A stretch of DNA of 34,559 bases, taken from positions 1-34,559 of the forward strand of contig JACQTD010000123.1 in the NCBI GenBank assembly GCA_016210985.1, in the 5' to 3' direction. Both the position numbers and the translations under genes were made by a program. Below, piece by piece: positions 17,615-24,408 of this stretch. A model generated the notes under the pieces. That model searched no databases, was not told where the DNA came from, and saw only the letters and a program-made list of their open reading frames with translations. Position 1 is the stretch's first letter. Every line of letters begins with the position of its first letter. Source of the DNA: Acidobacteriota bacterium (lineage in GTDB: Bacteria; Acidobacteriota; Blastocatellia; HR10; JACQTD01).

Positions 17615-17631
17615 CTCCCACTTACCGGGAG
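17615..17631 (+). promoter_or_regulatory. hairpin enclosing the GGGAG upstream of the RND exporter gene
   Basis: CTCCC-acttacc-GGGAG forms a 5-bp stem whose 3' arm is the only Shine-Dalgarno-like GGGAG before the ATG at 17644 (12 nt away). Folding would mask it, allowing control of translation. The stem is short, so this is a weak call. The 200-nt divergent gap (17444-17643) shows no convincing promoter. Confidence 0.25.
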
Positions 17632-17643
17632 CTCGACAGGTCG

Positions 17644-19965
17644 ATGTTGATTTTCTACCGGTTTGTCGCTGGAAGACCCAAGACCATACTGGCGATGATC
17701 ACTCTGATCACGGCCGTGTTCCTTGCCCGGCTGATGACCGAAGGCCTGCCGTCGGATCATTCCCCCCGGTCACTGATCGTCAGCGACGACGCGGACGCCC
17801 GCAGGTATCAAGAGACCAACGCGCTCTTCGGCGATGATCAGGTGATGATCGTCGCGCTGGAAGCGGAAGATGTTTTCACCCCTGAGGTCATCGGCCAGCT
17901 TCGGGACTTGACTAACGGGTTCTCCGCCATCAAGGGCGTGAAGCAAGTCGTTAGCCCGACGAGCATCCGGACCGCGCGCACCGAAGGTGAGAATGTGCGG
18001 GTCGAACGCCTGATTCCCCCCCGTACCGACGCCGCCAGATTGCGTACGATCGGCGATGAGGCGGTTTCAGATCAACTGCTGGTGGGCAACCTGGTCGCGC
18101 GCGACCGGAAGATGGCGGCGATCAATATTTTCCTGAACCTCACCGCCGAACATCGGAGTGAAGCCGTCCTCGGGGAACTGCGCCGCGTCGCCGAACAGTA
18201 CGCGGCCCCGGCGAAAGTTTATTATGCCGGGCTCCCCTACATGGAGTACCGCAACGGCCAGCACATCCGGCGCGACCTGGCTAAATTCGCGCCGTTCACC
18301 GTGCTTTTGATTCTGGTCACGTTTTATCTCTCCTTCAAGTCCCTACGGGGCGTCCTCCTGCCGCTCGCTGCCGTGGCCGTCGGCCTGGTCTGGACATTCG
18401 GAACCATGAGTTTCTCCGGCCGGCCCTTCACGGTGATCAGCATGATGGTCCCGGTCGTCATCATGGCGATCGGTAGTTCCTACGTCATCCATGTTTTGAA
18501 CGAGTATTACATCGCATGTGCATCGGCCGCGCGGAACCCGGGGAAGATTGATCGAACTGCGTTAATGGTTGTAACCCTCGAATTCATCGCCCCGGCGGTG
18601 CTCGTCTCGGGCAGCACGACCATGGCGGGTTTCGGCTCGCTGGTCTTCACGGATATCGTTGGGTCTCACGACATGGGCCTGTTCAGTGCCGTGGGTTGCG
18701 CGGCCACCACCATCCTTGCCCTCACGATGGTGCCTTCATGGCTGGCGCTGCTTCCCCTGCCCAAGGCGGACCCCACCGCCATATCTACCCCAAGTCTGAG
18801 AGTGGGTAGGCTCTTGGAAAGGATGGCGGGATGGGCGACCGAGCGCCGGGGGCCGATCCTGATCTCGACGATTCTAGCCATGGCGGTGGGACTGTCAGGT
18901 GCCCGGCGGCTGCAAATCGACTCTGCTCTCATGAATTTCTATCCGGAGAACTCAGAGGAACGGATCGGCGCCGATAAGATTCGGGAACATCTTGGCGGCG
19001 CCGCCGCGTTTCAGGTCATCGTCGAAGGCGACGCGCCAGGCGCCATGCGCCGTGCACCTTCGATCGCCTTGATCGAGCGGCTTCAATCGGACATCCGTAG
19101 CATTGAGGGCGTGGACAGCACCTTTTCGATTGCGGACCTGATGAAAATCGCCGGCAGATTCTCCTCTCAACCCGGTGAACCGCCTCGAGGTCTACCTGCC
19201 GATCAAGCCGCGATGGATACCTTGCTGGACCGCTGTCTCCAGCAGGGCGGCTCCGATGACATTCCGGTCCGCGTGCTGAGTCCCGACGGAAGCAAAGCCC
19301 AGATCATCGTCCGTTCCCATCTCTTCGGATCCCGCGAAATGCGTAGCGCGCTCGACCGGATCGAGCGATGGGGAGCGGAGCGCCTGCCTTCCGGATTTCG
19401 GCTCTATCCGACCGGCATTTTTGTCCTGCTCAACCGGACTTCGGATCACGTAGCCAAGGATCAGGCAAAGAGCCTGGCGGTGGCCCTGACCCTGATCTTC
19501 GTGATGATGTCTTCCCTCTTCCAATCCGTGCGGCTGGGCTTGATCGCGCTTCTCCCCAACCTCGTTCCGATCGTGCTCTTCTTTGGATTCATGGGCTGGG
19601 CAGGTATCGGTCTGAATCTGAATACCAGTCTGGTTGCTTCCATCGTGCTCGGACTGGCTGTGGACAATGCCGCGCACTTCATCCGCCGGTACCAGGTCTG
19701 CCGGGAATCCTCACCCACATGGAAAGCGGCGGTCCGGGAAAGCCTGTTGCTCACGGGGCGTCCCATGATCTTCGCCAATGCCACCCTGGCTGTGGCCTTT
19801 GCGATTTTCGCGCTGTCTTCGTTTCTGCCGATGCGCACCGGCGGACTCTTGTCGGGCGTGACGATTCTCGCCTGCCTGCTTGCGGACCTGACGCTCCTCC
19901 CGGTGCTGCTGACCTCTCGTGAAGCCCGTTCCGACCCCGGGCAGGCGTTAGAACGTGCCGCCTGA
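17644..19965 (+). CDS. RND-superfamily exporter, HAE3/MMPL type
   Basis: A 773-residue inner-membrane transporter with the duplicated RND layout: one transmembrane helix, a large periplasmic loop, five helices, then the same again. The first helix is near residues 13-29. The first helix cluster begins at about 217 ('FAPFTVLLILVTFYLSFKS') and contains 'VPVVIMAIGSSYVIHVLNEY'. The second half starts near 400 ('GPILISTILAMAVGLSG') and its cluster contains 'SIVLGLAVDNAAHFIRRY', the charged motif characteristic of hydrophobe/amphiphile exporter family 3. Such proteins move lipids or hydrophobic molecules using the proton gradient. The start codon is ATG. The LolA-like gene begins immediately after its stop, and this exporter plus LolA-like pairing is common, suggesting lipid or lipoprotein trafficking in the envelope. 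Confidence 0.9.
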   Translation: MLIFYRFVAGRPKTILAMITLITAVFLARLMTEGLPSDHSPRSLIVSDDADARRYQETNALFGDDQVMIVALEAEDVFTPEVIGQLRDLTNGFSAIKGVKQVVSPTSIRTARTEGENVRVERLIPPRTDAARLRTIGDEAVSDQLLVGNLVARDRKMAAINIFLNLTAEHRSEAVLGELRRVAEQYAAPAKVYYAGLPYMEYRNGQHIRRDLAKFAPFTVLLILVTFYLSFKSLRGVLLPLAAVAVGLVWTFGTMSFSGRPFTVISMMVPVVIMAIGSSYVIHVLNEYYIACASAARNPGKIDRTALMVVTLEFIAPAVLVSGSTTMAGFGSLVFTDIVGSHDMGLFSAVGCAATTILALTMVPSWLALLPLPKADPTAISTPSLRVGRLLERMAGWATERRGPILISTILAMAVGLSGARRLQIDSALMNFYPENSEERIGADKIREHLGGAAAFQVIVEGDAPGAMRRAPSIALIERLQSDIRSIEGVDSTFSIADLMKIAGRFSSQPGEPPRGLPADQAAMDTLLDRCLQQGGSDDIPVRVLSPDGSKAQIIVRSHLFGSREMRSALDRIERWGAERLPSGFRLYPTGIFVLLNRTSDHVAKDQAKSLAVALTLIFVMMSSLFQSVRLGLIALLPNLVPIVLFFGFMGWAGIGLNLNTSLVASIVLGLAVDNAAHFIRRYQVCRESSPTWKAAVRESLLLTGRPMIFANATLAVAFAIFALSSFLPMRTGGLLSGVTILACLLADLTLLPVLLTSREARSDPGQALERAA

Positions 19966-19997
19966 ACATGACTTCATTCACGGAGAGAATCCATACG

Positions 19998-20786
19998 ATG
20001 TTCACAAGGGCCGTGATCATCGCGCTGCTGACGGTGGCTCCCGCATGTTCACCATCAAGCGATTCTCCGCAGAAACTCGCAACGGCGCTGCCTCCCGCGG
20101 AGGAGATCATCCGCCGAGCCGCGGCCCTCTGCGCATACCAAGATCAATTCATGAAAATCGAAGCCCGGGTGACCGAGGCGGATGGCGCCACAAAACAATA
20201 CATTATTGAAACGCACCGCGTGCGCGACGGCGAACGTACTTCAAGTCTGTCCCAGATCATCGAACCCGAACGTGGCAATGCACTCCTCTCGATCGAAGAC
20301 GAAACCGGCGCGAAGAATGTGACCTATTTGCCCGGCTTCGCCAAGTACTTCGAGGTGCCTTCCACACAGGAGGATCCATCCTTCGGGTTGGCGATCCAGG
20401 AATCCTTGGTGGCCGAGCATCTCTACAGTTATGACACTCAGGGCACGACGAAGCTGGACGGCGACGAGGTATATGTCGTGGAGGGCACGCTCAAGCCCGA
20501 CGTTGACTCTCATTTGCGCCGGATGGTCGAATACTTCAGGATCTCCGATGGCCGGCCGCTCAAGACCGAAATCTTCAACGAGCGGGGCGAACTATTACGG
20601 GTCAAGCGCTATTTCGACTATCGTCAAGTGGATGGACATTGGACTTCCACGCGGACCGAGATCGATAACATCGGGAGGAAGAAACTCATCACGCTCACCG
20701 TGCTCGAGGCCAGATACGACCGGGACTTACCCGCTTCCATGTTCACCCGGGAACACCTCAAGAAGATCTCTCCGGGCTTGAAATAG
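19998..20786 (+). CDS. outer-membrane lipoprotein-sorting (LolA-like) protein
   Basis: A 262-residue exported protein of the LolA-like type found beside MMPL/RND exporters. The N-terminus MFTRAVIIALLTVAPAC is a short signal sequence ending in a Cys that may be lipidated, although 'APAC' is a poor lipobox. The body has the expected antiparallel-sheet segments: 'FMKIEARVTEADGATKQYII', 'LLSIEDETGAKNVTYLPGF', 'DEVYVVEGTL', 'RVKRYFDYRQVDGHWTSTRT' and 'ARYDRDLPASMFTREHLKKI'. I prefer the ATG at 19998 (GGAG 12 nt upstream, clean signal peptide) to the ATG at 19968, which is 2 nt after the exporter stop and lacks a ribosome site; coupling from the latter cannot be excluded. It probably receives a hydrophobic cargo from the exporter in the periplasm. 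Confidence 0.82.
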   Translation: MFTRAVIIALLTVAPACSPSSDSPQKLATALPPAEEIIRRAAALCAYQDQFMKIEARVTEADGATKQYIIETHRVRDGERTSSLSQIIEPERGNALLSIEDETGAKNVTYLPGFAKYFEVPSTQEDPSFGLAIQESLVAEHLYSYDTQGTTKLDGDEVYVVEGTLKPDVDSHLRRMVEYFRISDGRPLKTEIFNERGELLRVKRYFDYRQVDGHWTSTRTEIDNIGRKKLITLTVLEARYDRDLPASMFTREHLKKISPGLK

Positions 20787-20934
20787 GGCCCGGGGAGCTG
20801 TTCAGTTCGCGTTGATCCGGCTGCCTGGCGGATAAGTCCCCGGGTAAAGACGGAATCCGCGCCTCTTTCCTTGATTCAAGACCTTCGTGAAGCTCCAGTG
20901 ATTAGCAGTAGCTCAATCGCCAGCCCGAGGCGGA

Positions 20935-21004
20935 AGCCCGACCGTAAGGGAGGGCTCAAGGGGGATACCCTGGCTGAAAGGGAGGGCTCAAGGGGGATAC
21001 CCTG
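20935..21004 (+). repeat. 32-bp-period tandem repeat adjoining a GNRA-type hairpin
   Basis: The 27-mer AAGGGAGGGCTCAAGGGGG-ATACCCTG occurs at 20946-20972 and 20978-21004 (period 32, identical 27-nt cores). Overlapping the first copy, AGCCCGACC-GTAA-GGGAGGGCT (20935-20956) folds into a stem with a GTAA (GNRA) tetraloop and tandem G.A/A.G mismatches, a stable RNA motif. Each repeat also contains AGGG-ggata-CCCT. It sits in the 235-nt gap between the LolA-like stop and the hsdM remnant, which shows no ORF. Confidence 0.65.
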
Positions 21005-21021
21005 CGAGGTTTGATTCAATA

Positions 21022-21387
21022 TCACCGCTCAGACTCCGGCCGACTCAAGTCAGACGCAATCAACCGAAATTGTTCCAGGGCTGCCTCCAAATCCTCAACA
21101 ATCTCCTGCGCGATCACTTCGGGCGGCGGCAGGTTCTCCGATTCAGAGAGACTGTCATCCTTCAACCAGAAGATATCCAGTCTCGCCTTGTCCCTGGCAA
21201 TCAGCTCTTCATATTCGTAAACGCTCCAGCGCCCTTCGGGACTATCGGCCGACCACGTTGCCTCGCGCTCATGGCGGTTCGCCGGGTTGTACAGCGCGAC
21301 GAATTCGTCGAGATCCTCCCGCTTCATCGGGTTGGTCTTGAGCGTGAAGTGCTTATCCGTCCTCAAATCATAGATCCAGCCGGTTGC
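21022..21387 (-). pseudogene. hsdM: hsdM 3' fragment (type I restriction-modification methylase)
   Basis: About 120 residues matching the C-terminal end of type I N6-adenine methylase subunits: 'GWIYDLRTDKHFTLKTNPM', 'LDEFVALYNPANRHEREATW', 'EGRWSVYEYEELIARDKARL', 'DIFWLKDDSLSESENLPPP' and 'EIVEDLEAALEQF'. The whole catalytic part (the GxxG cofactor site and NPPF) is missing. The family reading begins abruptly near 21387, immediately after the stop of the Xre gene, so the ORF-track TTG at 21366 is only an internal codon. It cannot be an active methylase. It marks the downstream edge of the decayed island. Confidence 0.85.
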
Positions 21388-21388
21388 C

Positions 21389-21733
21389 CTAGCGTTTCGT
21401 GCCGAAGCGGGTGCGCGCTTTCCGGACTGCGGTTCGCCTGTCCGCGGAGACCGGTTCGAAGGTCAACCGGACCTTCGCGTTCAGGACGCGCGCCACTCGC
21501 CTCAACATGCTGAGGGAATGACCTTCATAACCCGGTGATTCGAGCCGGCTGATCTGTTGTTGCGTAGTCTTGAGTTGCCGCGCCAATTCCTTCTGTGACA
21601 ACCCCGCTTTCCTGCGAAGAGCCGCCAGTTGAAGGGCAACGTCCCACGCTTTGCCGGGTTGCCGGAAGCGTTCCGCAAAAGTCGGATCCCTCATCTGCGC
21701 TTCCGAATAAGCGTCAAAGTTCGTCTTCTTCAT
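21389..21733 (-). CDS. Xre-family helix-turn-helix regulator, HigA-like antitoxin
   Basis: A 114-residue DNA-binding protein. The N-terminal 'KTNFDAYSEAQMRDPTFAER' and 'PGKAWDVALQLAALRRKAGL' lead into a complete Xre HTH ('SQKELARQLKTTQQQISRLE', about residues 46-65), followed by 'GHSLSMLRRVARVLNAKVRL'. This layout is typical of antitoxins encoded downstream of a toxin in HigBA-type modules. ATG at 21733 is chosen; the GTG at 21736 directly before it is the alternative. It lies 36 nt after the damaged PIN gene, which may have been its toxin, although PIN toxins usually pair with ribbon-helix-helix or AbrB antitoxins. The hsdM remnant begins right at its stop codon, marking an insertion or deletion joint. 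Confidence 0.75.
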   Translation of the reverse strand: MKKTNFDAYSEAQMRDPTFAERFRQPGKAWDVALQLAALRRKAGLSQKELARQLKTTQQQISRLESPGYEGHSLSMLRRVARVLNAKVRLTFEPVSADRRTAVRKARTRFGTKR

Positions 21734-21769
21734 CACGACCGTTCCGCCTGGTGGCGCATAGGAGGTACT

Positions 21770-22129
21770 TCAGCGTTGCCACAGCCCGGAGTCCAAGAAA
21801 GCCCTTGGCGTCATGAGAGTGATTCCGTGGAACTGCTTGAGTCGCAGGATGTCATCATCGCCTGTAACGACCGCCCGGGCTCGGGTTTCCAAAGCACATT
21901 CAAGCACGCGGTTGTCGGCCAGATCCTCCAGAGCAGTCACCACTATGGTTGGAGTAACAAGCTCGGCATAATCCCAGATGAATTGGCACGAGGAATTCAC
22001 TCGTGTTTCTGGCCAACCGAACTTCCGGCGGAGCGCACCCTCGACCTCCTTACTTATGAGATCGCATATAGTATTATTTGATAATACCCAGGTAAAGTAT
22101 ACCGGCGGTGTCACTCCAGTCAAGTTCAT
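21770..22129 (-). pseudogene. PIN-domain toxin (COG1569-like) missing its N-terminal strand
   Basis: The family core is clear from 'SKEVEGALRRKFGW' through 'DNRVLECALETRARAVVTGD', 'DDILRLKQFHGITLMTPRAF'. The last three acidic positions of the metal site are present (DNRVLE, TGDDD). The usual opening VxDTNxLVSA, which carries the first catalytic Asp, is absent; upstream residues (MNLTGVTPPVYFTWVLSNNT) do not resemble it and instead overlay a promoter and palindrome. About 35 N-terminal residues therefore seem lost. Start is given as the ATG at 22129, but true translation is doubtful. COG1569 proteins are putative toxin ribonucleases; this one should be inactive. It lies 36 nt upstream of the Xre gene. 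Confidence 0.6.
22071..22123 (-). promoter_or_regulatory. strong promoter with palindromic operator before the damaged PIN gene
   Basis: Minus strand: TTGACT (22118-22123), 16-nt spacer, TATACT (22096-22101), then at the predicted transcription start a perfect palindrome GTATTAT-caa-ATAATAC (22071-22087). A second small inverted repeat, GGTA-tactt-TACC, overlaps the -10. This is the layout expected of a self-repressed toxin-antitoxin operon, yet it lies within the extended PIN reading frame and no intact antitoxin begins right after it. Confidence 0.55.
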
Positions 22130-22235
22130 GGTGCACGGGGGGAGAAATCGAGTGCAGAGAACCGGGCACGGTGGTTGGAACCGGACCGGAGTCTCAAGAA
22201 TCACCGCGTGGCTGGAACAGCATGCAAGCCGAGAC

Positions 22236-22649
22236 CTACTTCAGCCCGTCGATAGAGGCCTCGGAGCACTGCATGGAACGAGTTATAATAGGTGCTTCAT
22301 TCTTTAGGAGAGCAAATTCAAATGTCCTGAGGAAATCCATTCCTACCAGAATGCTCTCACTATTCTCAAAAAGCAGGCAGATCCCCTTCCCCAGTTCATT
22401 CCCGATCGTCACCTGAGCTTCGGAAGTGGGCACATTCACGACGACATCATTGGCCAGTCGCATTGGCGTCACAGCAGTCACCCTCATTCCCAAATTCATA
22501 CCTTCATGAAACGGAAGGGCAAGGAATCCGGTAAATCCGGCGTCAATTATGGCGACAAAGGGTTTCGCTGATCGACTGGGGATATCACGAACTGCGATCT
22601 TAACGACAGGATTACCTTGGCTATCGAATGCTCCCGGGACGAGGTTCAT
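22236..22649 (-). CDS. retropepsin-like (clan AA) aspartic protease family protein
   Basis: A 137-residue single-domain protein. The flap strand 'GNPVVKIAVRD' and the active-site loop 'FVAIIDAGFTGFLALP' (about residues 31-46) match small bacterial retropepsin-like proteins, in which the motif is normally D-T/S-G; here it is DAG. The conserved second element 'ESILVGMDFLRTFEFALL' is present. Retropepsins act as dimers, each subunit giving one Asp; replacing Thr/Ser by Ala may reduce activity. No signal peptide. The ATG at 22649 lacks a clear Shine-Dalgarno. Such genes are often scattered among toxin-antitoxin loci, but no functional link is established. The 127 nt upstream (22650-22776) show nothing recognisable. 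Confidence 0.7.
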   Translation of the reverse strand: MNLVPGAFDSQGNPVVKIAVRDIPSRSAKPFVAIIDAGFTGFLALPFHEGMNLGMRVTAVTPMRLANDVVVNVPTSEAQVTIGNELGKGICLLFENSESILVGMDFLRTFEFALLKNEAPIITRSMQCSEASIDGLK

Positions 22650-22776
22650 GATTGAAGAAAGAGCTTAGCGAGAAGGCTCCTGGGAGTCCAATCCTGATTA
22701 GGTAGAACACTCCTTCCGGCGAGATCTCTTGCGCTGCAAGGATACGCTACCCGAAAGCATGCCGGGCTTTGAAGAT

Positions 22777-23070
22777 TTACCCCGTGGCTGGAACCACGTG
22801 CAGGCGGAGGCCAAGGGCGCGGACTACACGGAGCACCGTGGCGAGTTCAGGATTGCCGTCGGGGGATAGGGCCTTGTAAAGGCTCTCCCGGCCCAAACCC
22901 GCATCGCGTGCTACCTTCGTCATCCCTCTGGCGCGGGCGATGTCACCGAGCGCGGCCGTTACCAGCACGGGGTCGCCGTCCTCCAGAGCCGCCTCCAGAT
23001 AGGCCACCATCTCACCATCACTCCGGAGATGCTCCGAAGCGTCCCACGCCTTGGTTTTGGTTCGTTTCAT
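22777..23070 (-). CDS. HigA-like addiction-module antidote protein, unpaired
   Basis: A 97-residue protein similar to putative addiction-module antidotes (COG3636): 'DASEHLRSDGEMVAYLEAAL', 'DPVLVTAALGDIARARGMTK', 'VARDAGLGRESLYKALSPDG' and 'NPELATVLRVVRALGLRLHV'. The central part is a helix-turn-helix. The ATG at 23070 has GGGGAG 5 nt upstream; the 12-residue extension in the ORF track is rejected. Its usual partner, a small HigB/RelE-type killer protein, should be encoded just upstream, but the gene there (23216-23476) belongs to the Phd/YefM module. It is therefore an orphan antitoxin or has been recruited to that module. Confidence 0.8.
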   Translation of the reverse strand: MKRTKTKAWDASEHLRSDGEMVAYLEAALEDGDPVLVTAALGDIARARGMTKVARDAGLGRESLYKALSPDGNPELATVLRVVRALGLRLHVVPATG

Positions 23071-23151
23071 CTCGTCTCCCCTGAATGGGGCAGCGCTTCC
23101 CACCAAATCTCATTGGAGACCAAAATCTCGTGGACCGCTCGTCGAAGGGGT

Positions 23152-23172
23152 GGCGAAGCGATCAACTTCGCC
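23152..23172. terminator. 7-bp hairpin downstream of the ParE-like toxin gene
   Basis: GGCGAAG-cgatcaa-CTTCGCC, a perfect 7-bp stem in the 145-nt gap between the toxin stop and the HigA-like start. No T-tract follows on either strand, so it may be a processing or attenuating structure rather than a terminator. Confidence 0.35.
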
Positions 23173-23215
23173 TTGGAGTGGAGTTGTGGGCAATGGTGGT
23201 AGCATATCGATTAGG

Positions 23216-23476
23216 CTATCGCCGATAAACTTCTTTACGATCACCGACGCGAATCACCATCACCGAGAGAAGGTCGTCGAAAATCTGGTAAACAACGCGG
23301 TAGGCGCCTACACGGGTAGGCCAAAGATTGGCTTCACCGGCCAGCTTCTTGACTCCCTCCGGCCGGGGATTCCCCGCCAAGGACTCGATGTGCTTCAGGA
23401 TGCGCCTCTGAACCAGGCTTGGGAGCTTTTCGATGGATCGTTCGGCAGCGGCCTTATACCGGATTGCGTACGCCAT
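23216..23476 (-). CDS. ParE/RelE-family toxin
   Basis: An 86-residue toxin of the RelE/ParE superfamily: 'YKAAAERSIEKLPSLVQRRI', 'LAGNPRPEGVKKLAGEANLW', 'TRVGAYRVVYQIFDDLLSVM' and 'VIRVGDRKEVYRR'. The closing RVGxRKEVYR and the GxYRVxY strand are the family's landmarks, and the length is complete. Members cleave ribosome-bound mRNA (RelE) or poison gyrase (ParE); sequence alone does not say which, although RVGxRxEVYR is common in RelE-like proteins. The ATG at 23476 is 6 nt after the antitoxin stop, the standard antitoxin-first operon. This is the only apparently intact toxin of the island. Confidence 0.9.
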   Translation of the reverse strand: MAYAIRYKAAAERSIEKLPSLVQRRILKHIESLAGNPRPEGVKKLAGEANLWPTRVGAYRVVYQIFDDLLSVMVIRVGDRKEVYRR

Positions 23477-23482
23477 CCGGGG

Positions 23483-23728
23483 CTACAAGCCGAGCTTGGC
23501 CTTGAGTTCTTCGTGCGAGATGCTGCCGGGTTCCTTAAGCGCTTCCCGTGCGGCCGCGATGTCGATCTCATCCTCGATCTGCTCCAATAGGCGCAGGTCC
23601 TCGATAGGGATTACCGCCGCGACGGGTTTGCCGGATTTGCGTATCACGACCCGCTCGTGGTCCTTACTGACACGCCTGAGGGTCTCGGCGAAGTCGTTGT
23701 CCGCATTTTGTGCCCTTGCCCGTGCCAT
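23483..23728 (-). CDS. Phd/YefM-family antitoxin
   Basis: An 81-residue antitoxin: N-terminal Phd/YefM DNA-binding fold ('NDFAETLRRVSKDHERVVIR', 'KSGKPVAAVIPIEDLRLLEQ') and a flexible acidic C-terminus ('EDEIDIAAAREALKEPGSIS') that would wrap the toxin. The ATG at 23728 has no Shine-Dalgarno. A promoter (23738-23766) places the RNA start within a few nucleotides of the ATG, so the message may be leaderless or nearly so. The direct repeat AAGTCT-nn-AAGTCT (+ strand, 23737-23750) in the promoter could be its operator. It is followed by the ParE/RelE toxin after 6 nt, giving a complete type II module. Confidence 0.9.
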   Translation of the reverse strand: MARARAQNADNDFAETLRRVSKDHERVVIRKSGKPVAAVIPIEDLRLLEQIEDEIDIAAAREALKEPGSISHEELKAKLGL

Positions 23729-23730
23729 AA

Positions 23731-24083
23731 CTAATCAAGTCTATAAGTCTGAAATCTGGGCGTCAACACTTTGCGAGCTGAGAACAAGGTCAATGCGCGT
23801 TGTTGATTTTCAGGCAAACCGCGATATCGATCTGACGTGACGATCCGTCTTACGATGGGCGTGATCTCTTCCAAGGAAACAAAGTCCTCCATAGCCCTCA
23901 GGTCGATCCTTGAGTTGATTCGACCGACCTCATTCGACAAAGTCCAGCTGAACGACTTCCCAGTGAAGGCAACGACTAGCTGGATCAGTCCTGCATCTGT
24001 CCGTGCCATACCATCGACAAAGTCTTTCAATTGGCCGCCTGCCTCTGGGCACATCTGCTTCCATGAGTACAATAGTGCTGCTG
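23731..24083 (-). pseudogene. 3' fragment of a larger gene, possibly a KAP-family NTPase
   Basis: About 115 codons open from a joint near 24083 to a stop at 23731, with no credible start codon for a complete gene. The residues 'LLYSWKQMCPEAGGQLKDFV', 'ARTDAGLIQLVVAFTG', 'INSRIDLRAMEDFVSLEEIT' and 'RGLPENQQRALTLF' look like ordinary protein and resemble, from memory, C-terminal ends of KAP P-loop NTPases, which often occur near defence genes. The assignment is tentative. The family reading stops being credible exactly where the hsdS fragment, in another frame, ends. The stop codon directly abuts the Phd/YefM antitoxin start. Confidence 0.4.
23738..23766 (-). promoter_or_regulatory. promoter of the Phd/YefM-ParE module
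   Basis: Minus strand TTGACG (23761-23766), 17-nt spacer, TAGACT (23738-23743); an overlapping TATAGA offers a 15-nt spacing. It lies inside the 3' end of the upstream gene remnant, whose stop codon is 2 nt before the antitoxin ATG. Confidence 0.5.
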
Positions 24084-24341
24084 AAGAAAGGTACAGGAGA
24101 GTTCGCGTGCCCTTAGAGATGTCAGGTATCTCTTTGACCTGTTTCGATACTCACCTTCGCCGACATCTGCAAGTTGAATGAGTCTCACATCGCCGTTAGG
24201 ATCCTGGTCCTTACGCTCGACCCAGTCCCCGTCTATGAAAACACCAACCTCGCTTAGTAGCTTGCCGAGAGTCGTTGCCCGCCAATCCTTCGGTAGCGCA
24301 ATAGGATTGAAAGTTAGAATGGCGTTCCCGTGCTCGCTCAC
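24084..24341 (-). pseudogene. hsdS: hsdS 5' fragment (type I specificity subunit)
   Basis: About 86 residues of the N-terminal start of a type I specificity subunit: 'NPIALPKDWRATTLGKLL', 'FIDGDWVERKDQDPNGDVRL', 'IQLADVGEGEYRNRSKRYLT' and 'RARELSCTFL'. The family then continues with a DVLIARMP-like segment, which is absent; the frame instead runs into the KAP-like fragment. Both target-recognition domains are therefore essentially gone. The GTG start overlaps the stop of the preceding hsdR tail as GTGA, a preserved operon joint. It cannot direct DNA recognition. Confidence 0.85.
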
Positions 24342-24408
24342 GCTGCCAACTCCTGGTTCATCGCCTGCAGAACACTAGCCAACTCCACGATGAAAACTTG
24401 ATGCACCT
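24338..24408 (-). pseudogene. second hsdR 3' tail, divergent from the main copy
   Basis: A stretch of 23 codons reading EVHQVFIVELASVLQAMNQE then LAA-stop, in a frame different from vapC. It aligns with the end of the main hsdR remnant (KVHQVFGMELPNVVEALNRD then LAA-stop) but is only about 60% identical in DNA by eye, so it derives from another type I system rather than a recent duplication. It joins the truncated vapC at 24408/24409 and overlaps the hsdS GTG start. Confidence 0.6.

Noticed and set aside
20946-21004. CRISPR-like repeat
   Set aside because: Only two units with 5 nt between them; no spacers of normal length and no cas genes.
22150-22204. tRNA-like T-arm (GGTTCCAACC) on the minus strand
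   Set aside because: The loop lacks the required purine after TTC and there is no acceptor, D or anticodon arm around it.
21978-22307. 109-codon plus-strand ORF
   Set aside because: It is antisense to the damaged PIN gene and crosses its promoter and palindrome; no domain is recognisable.
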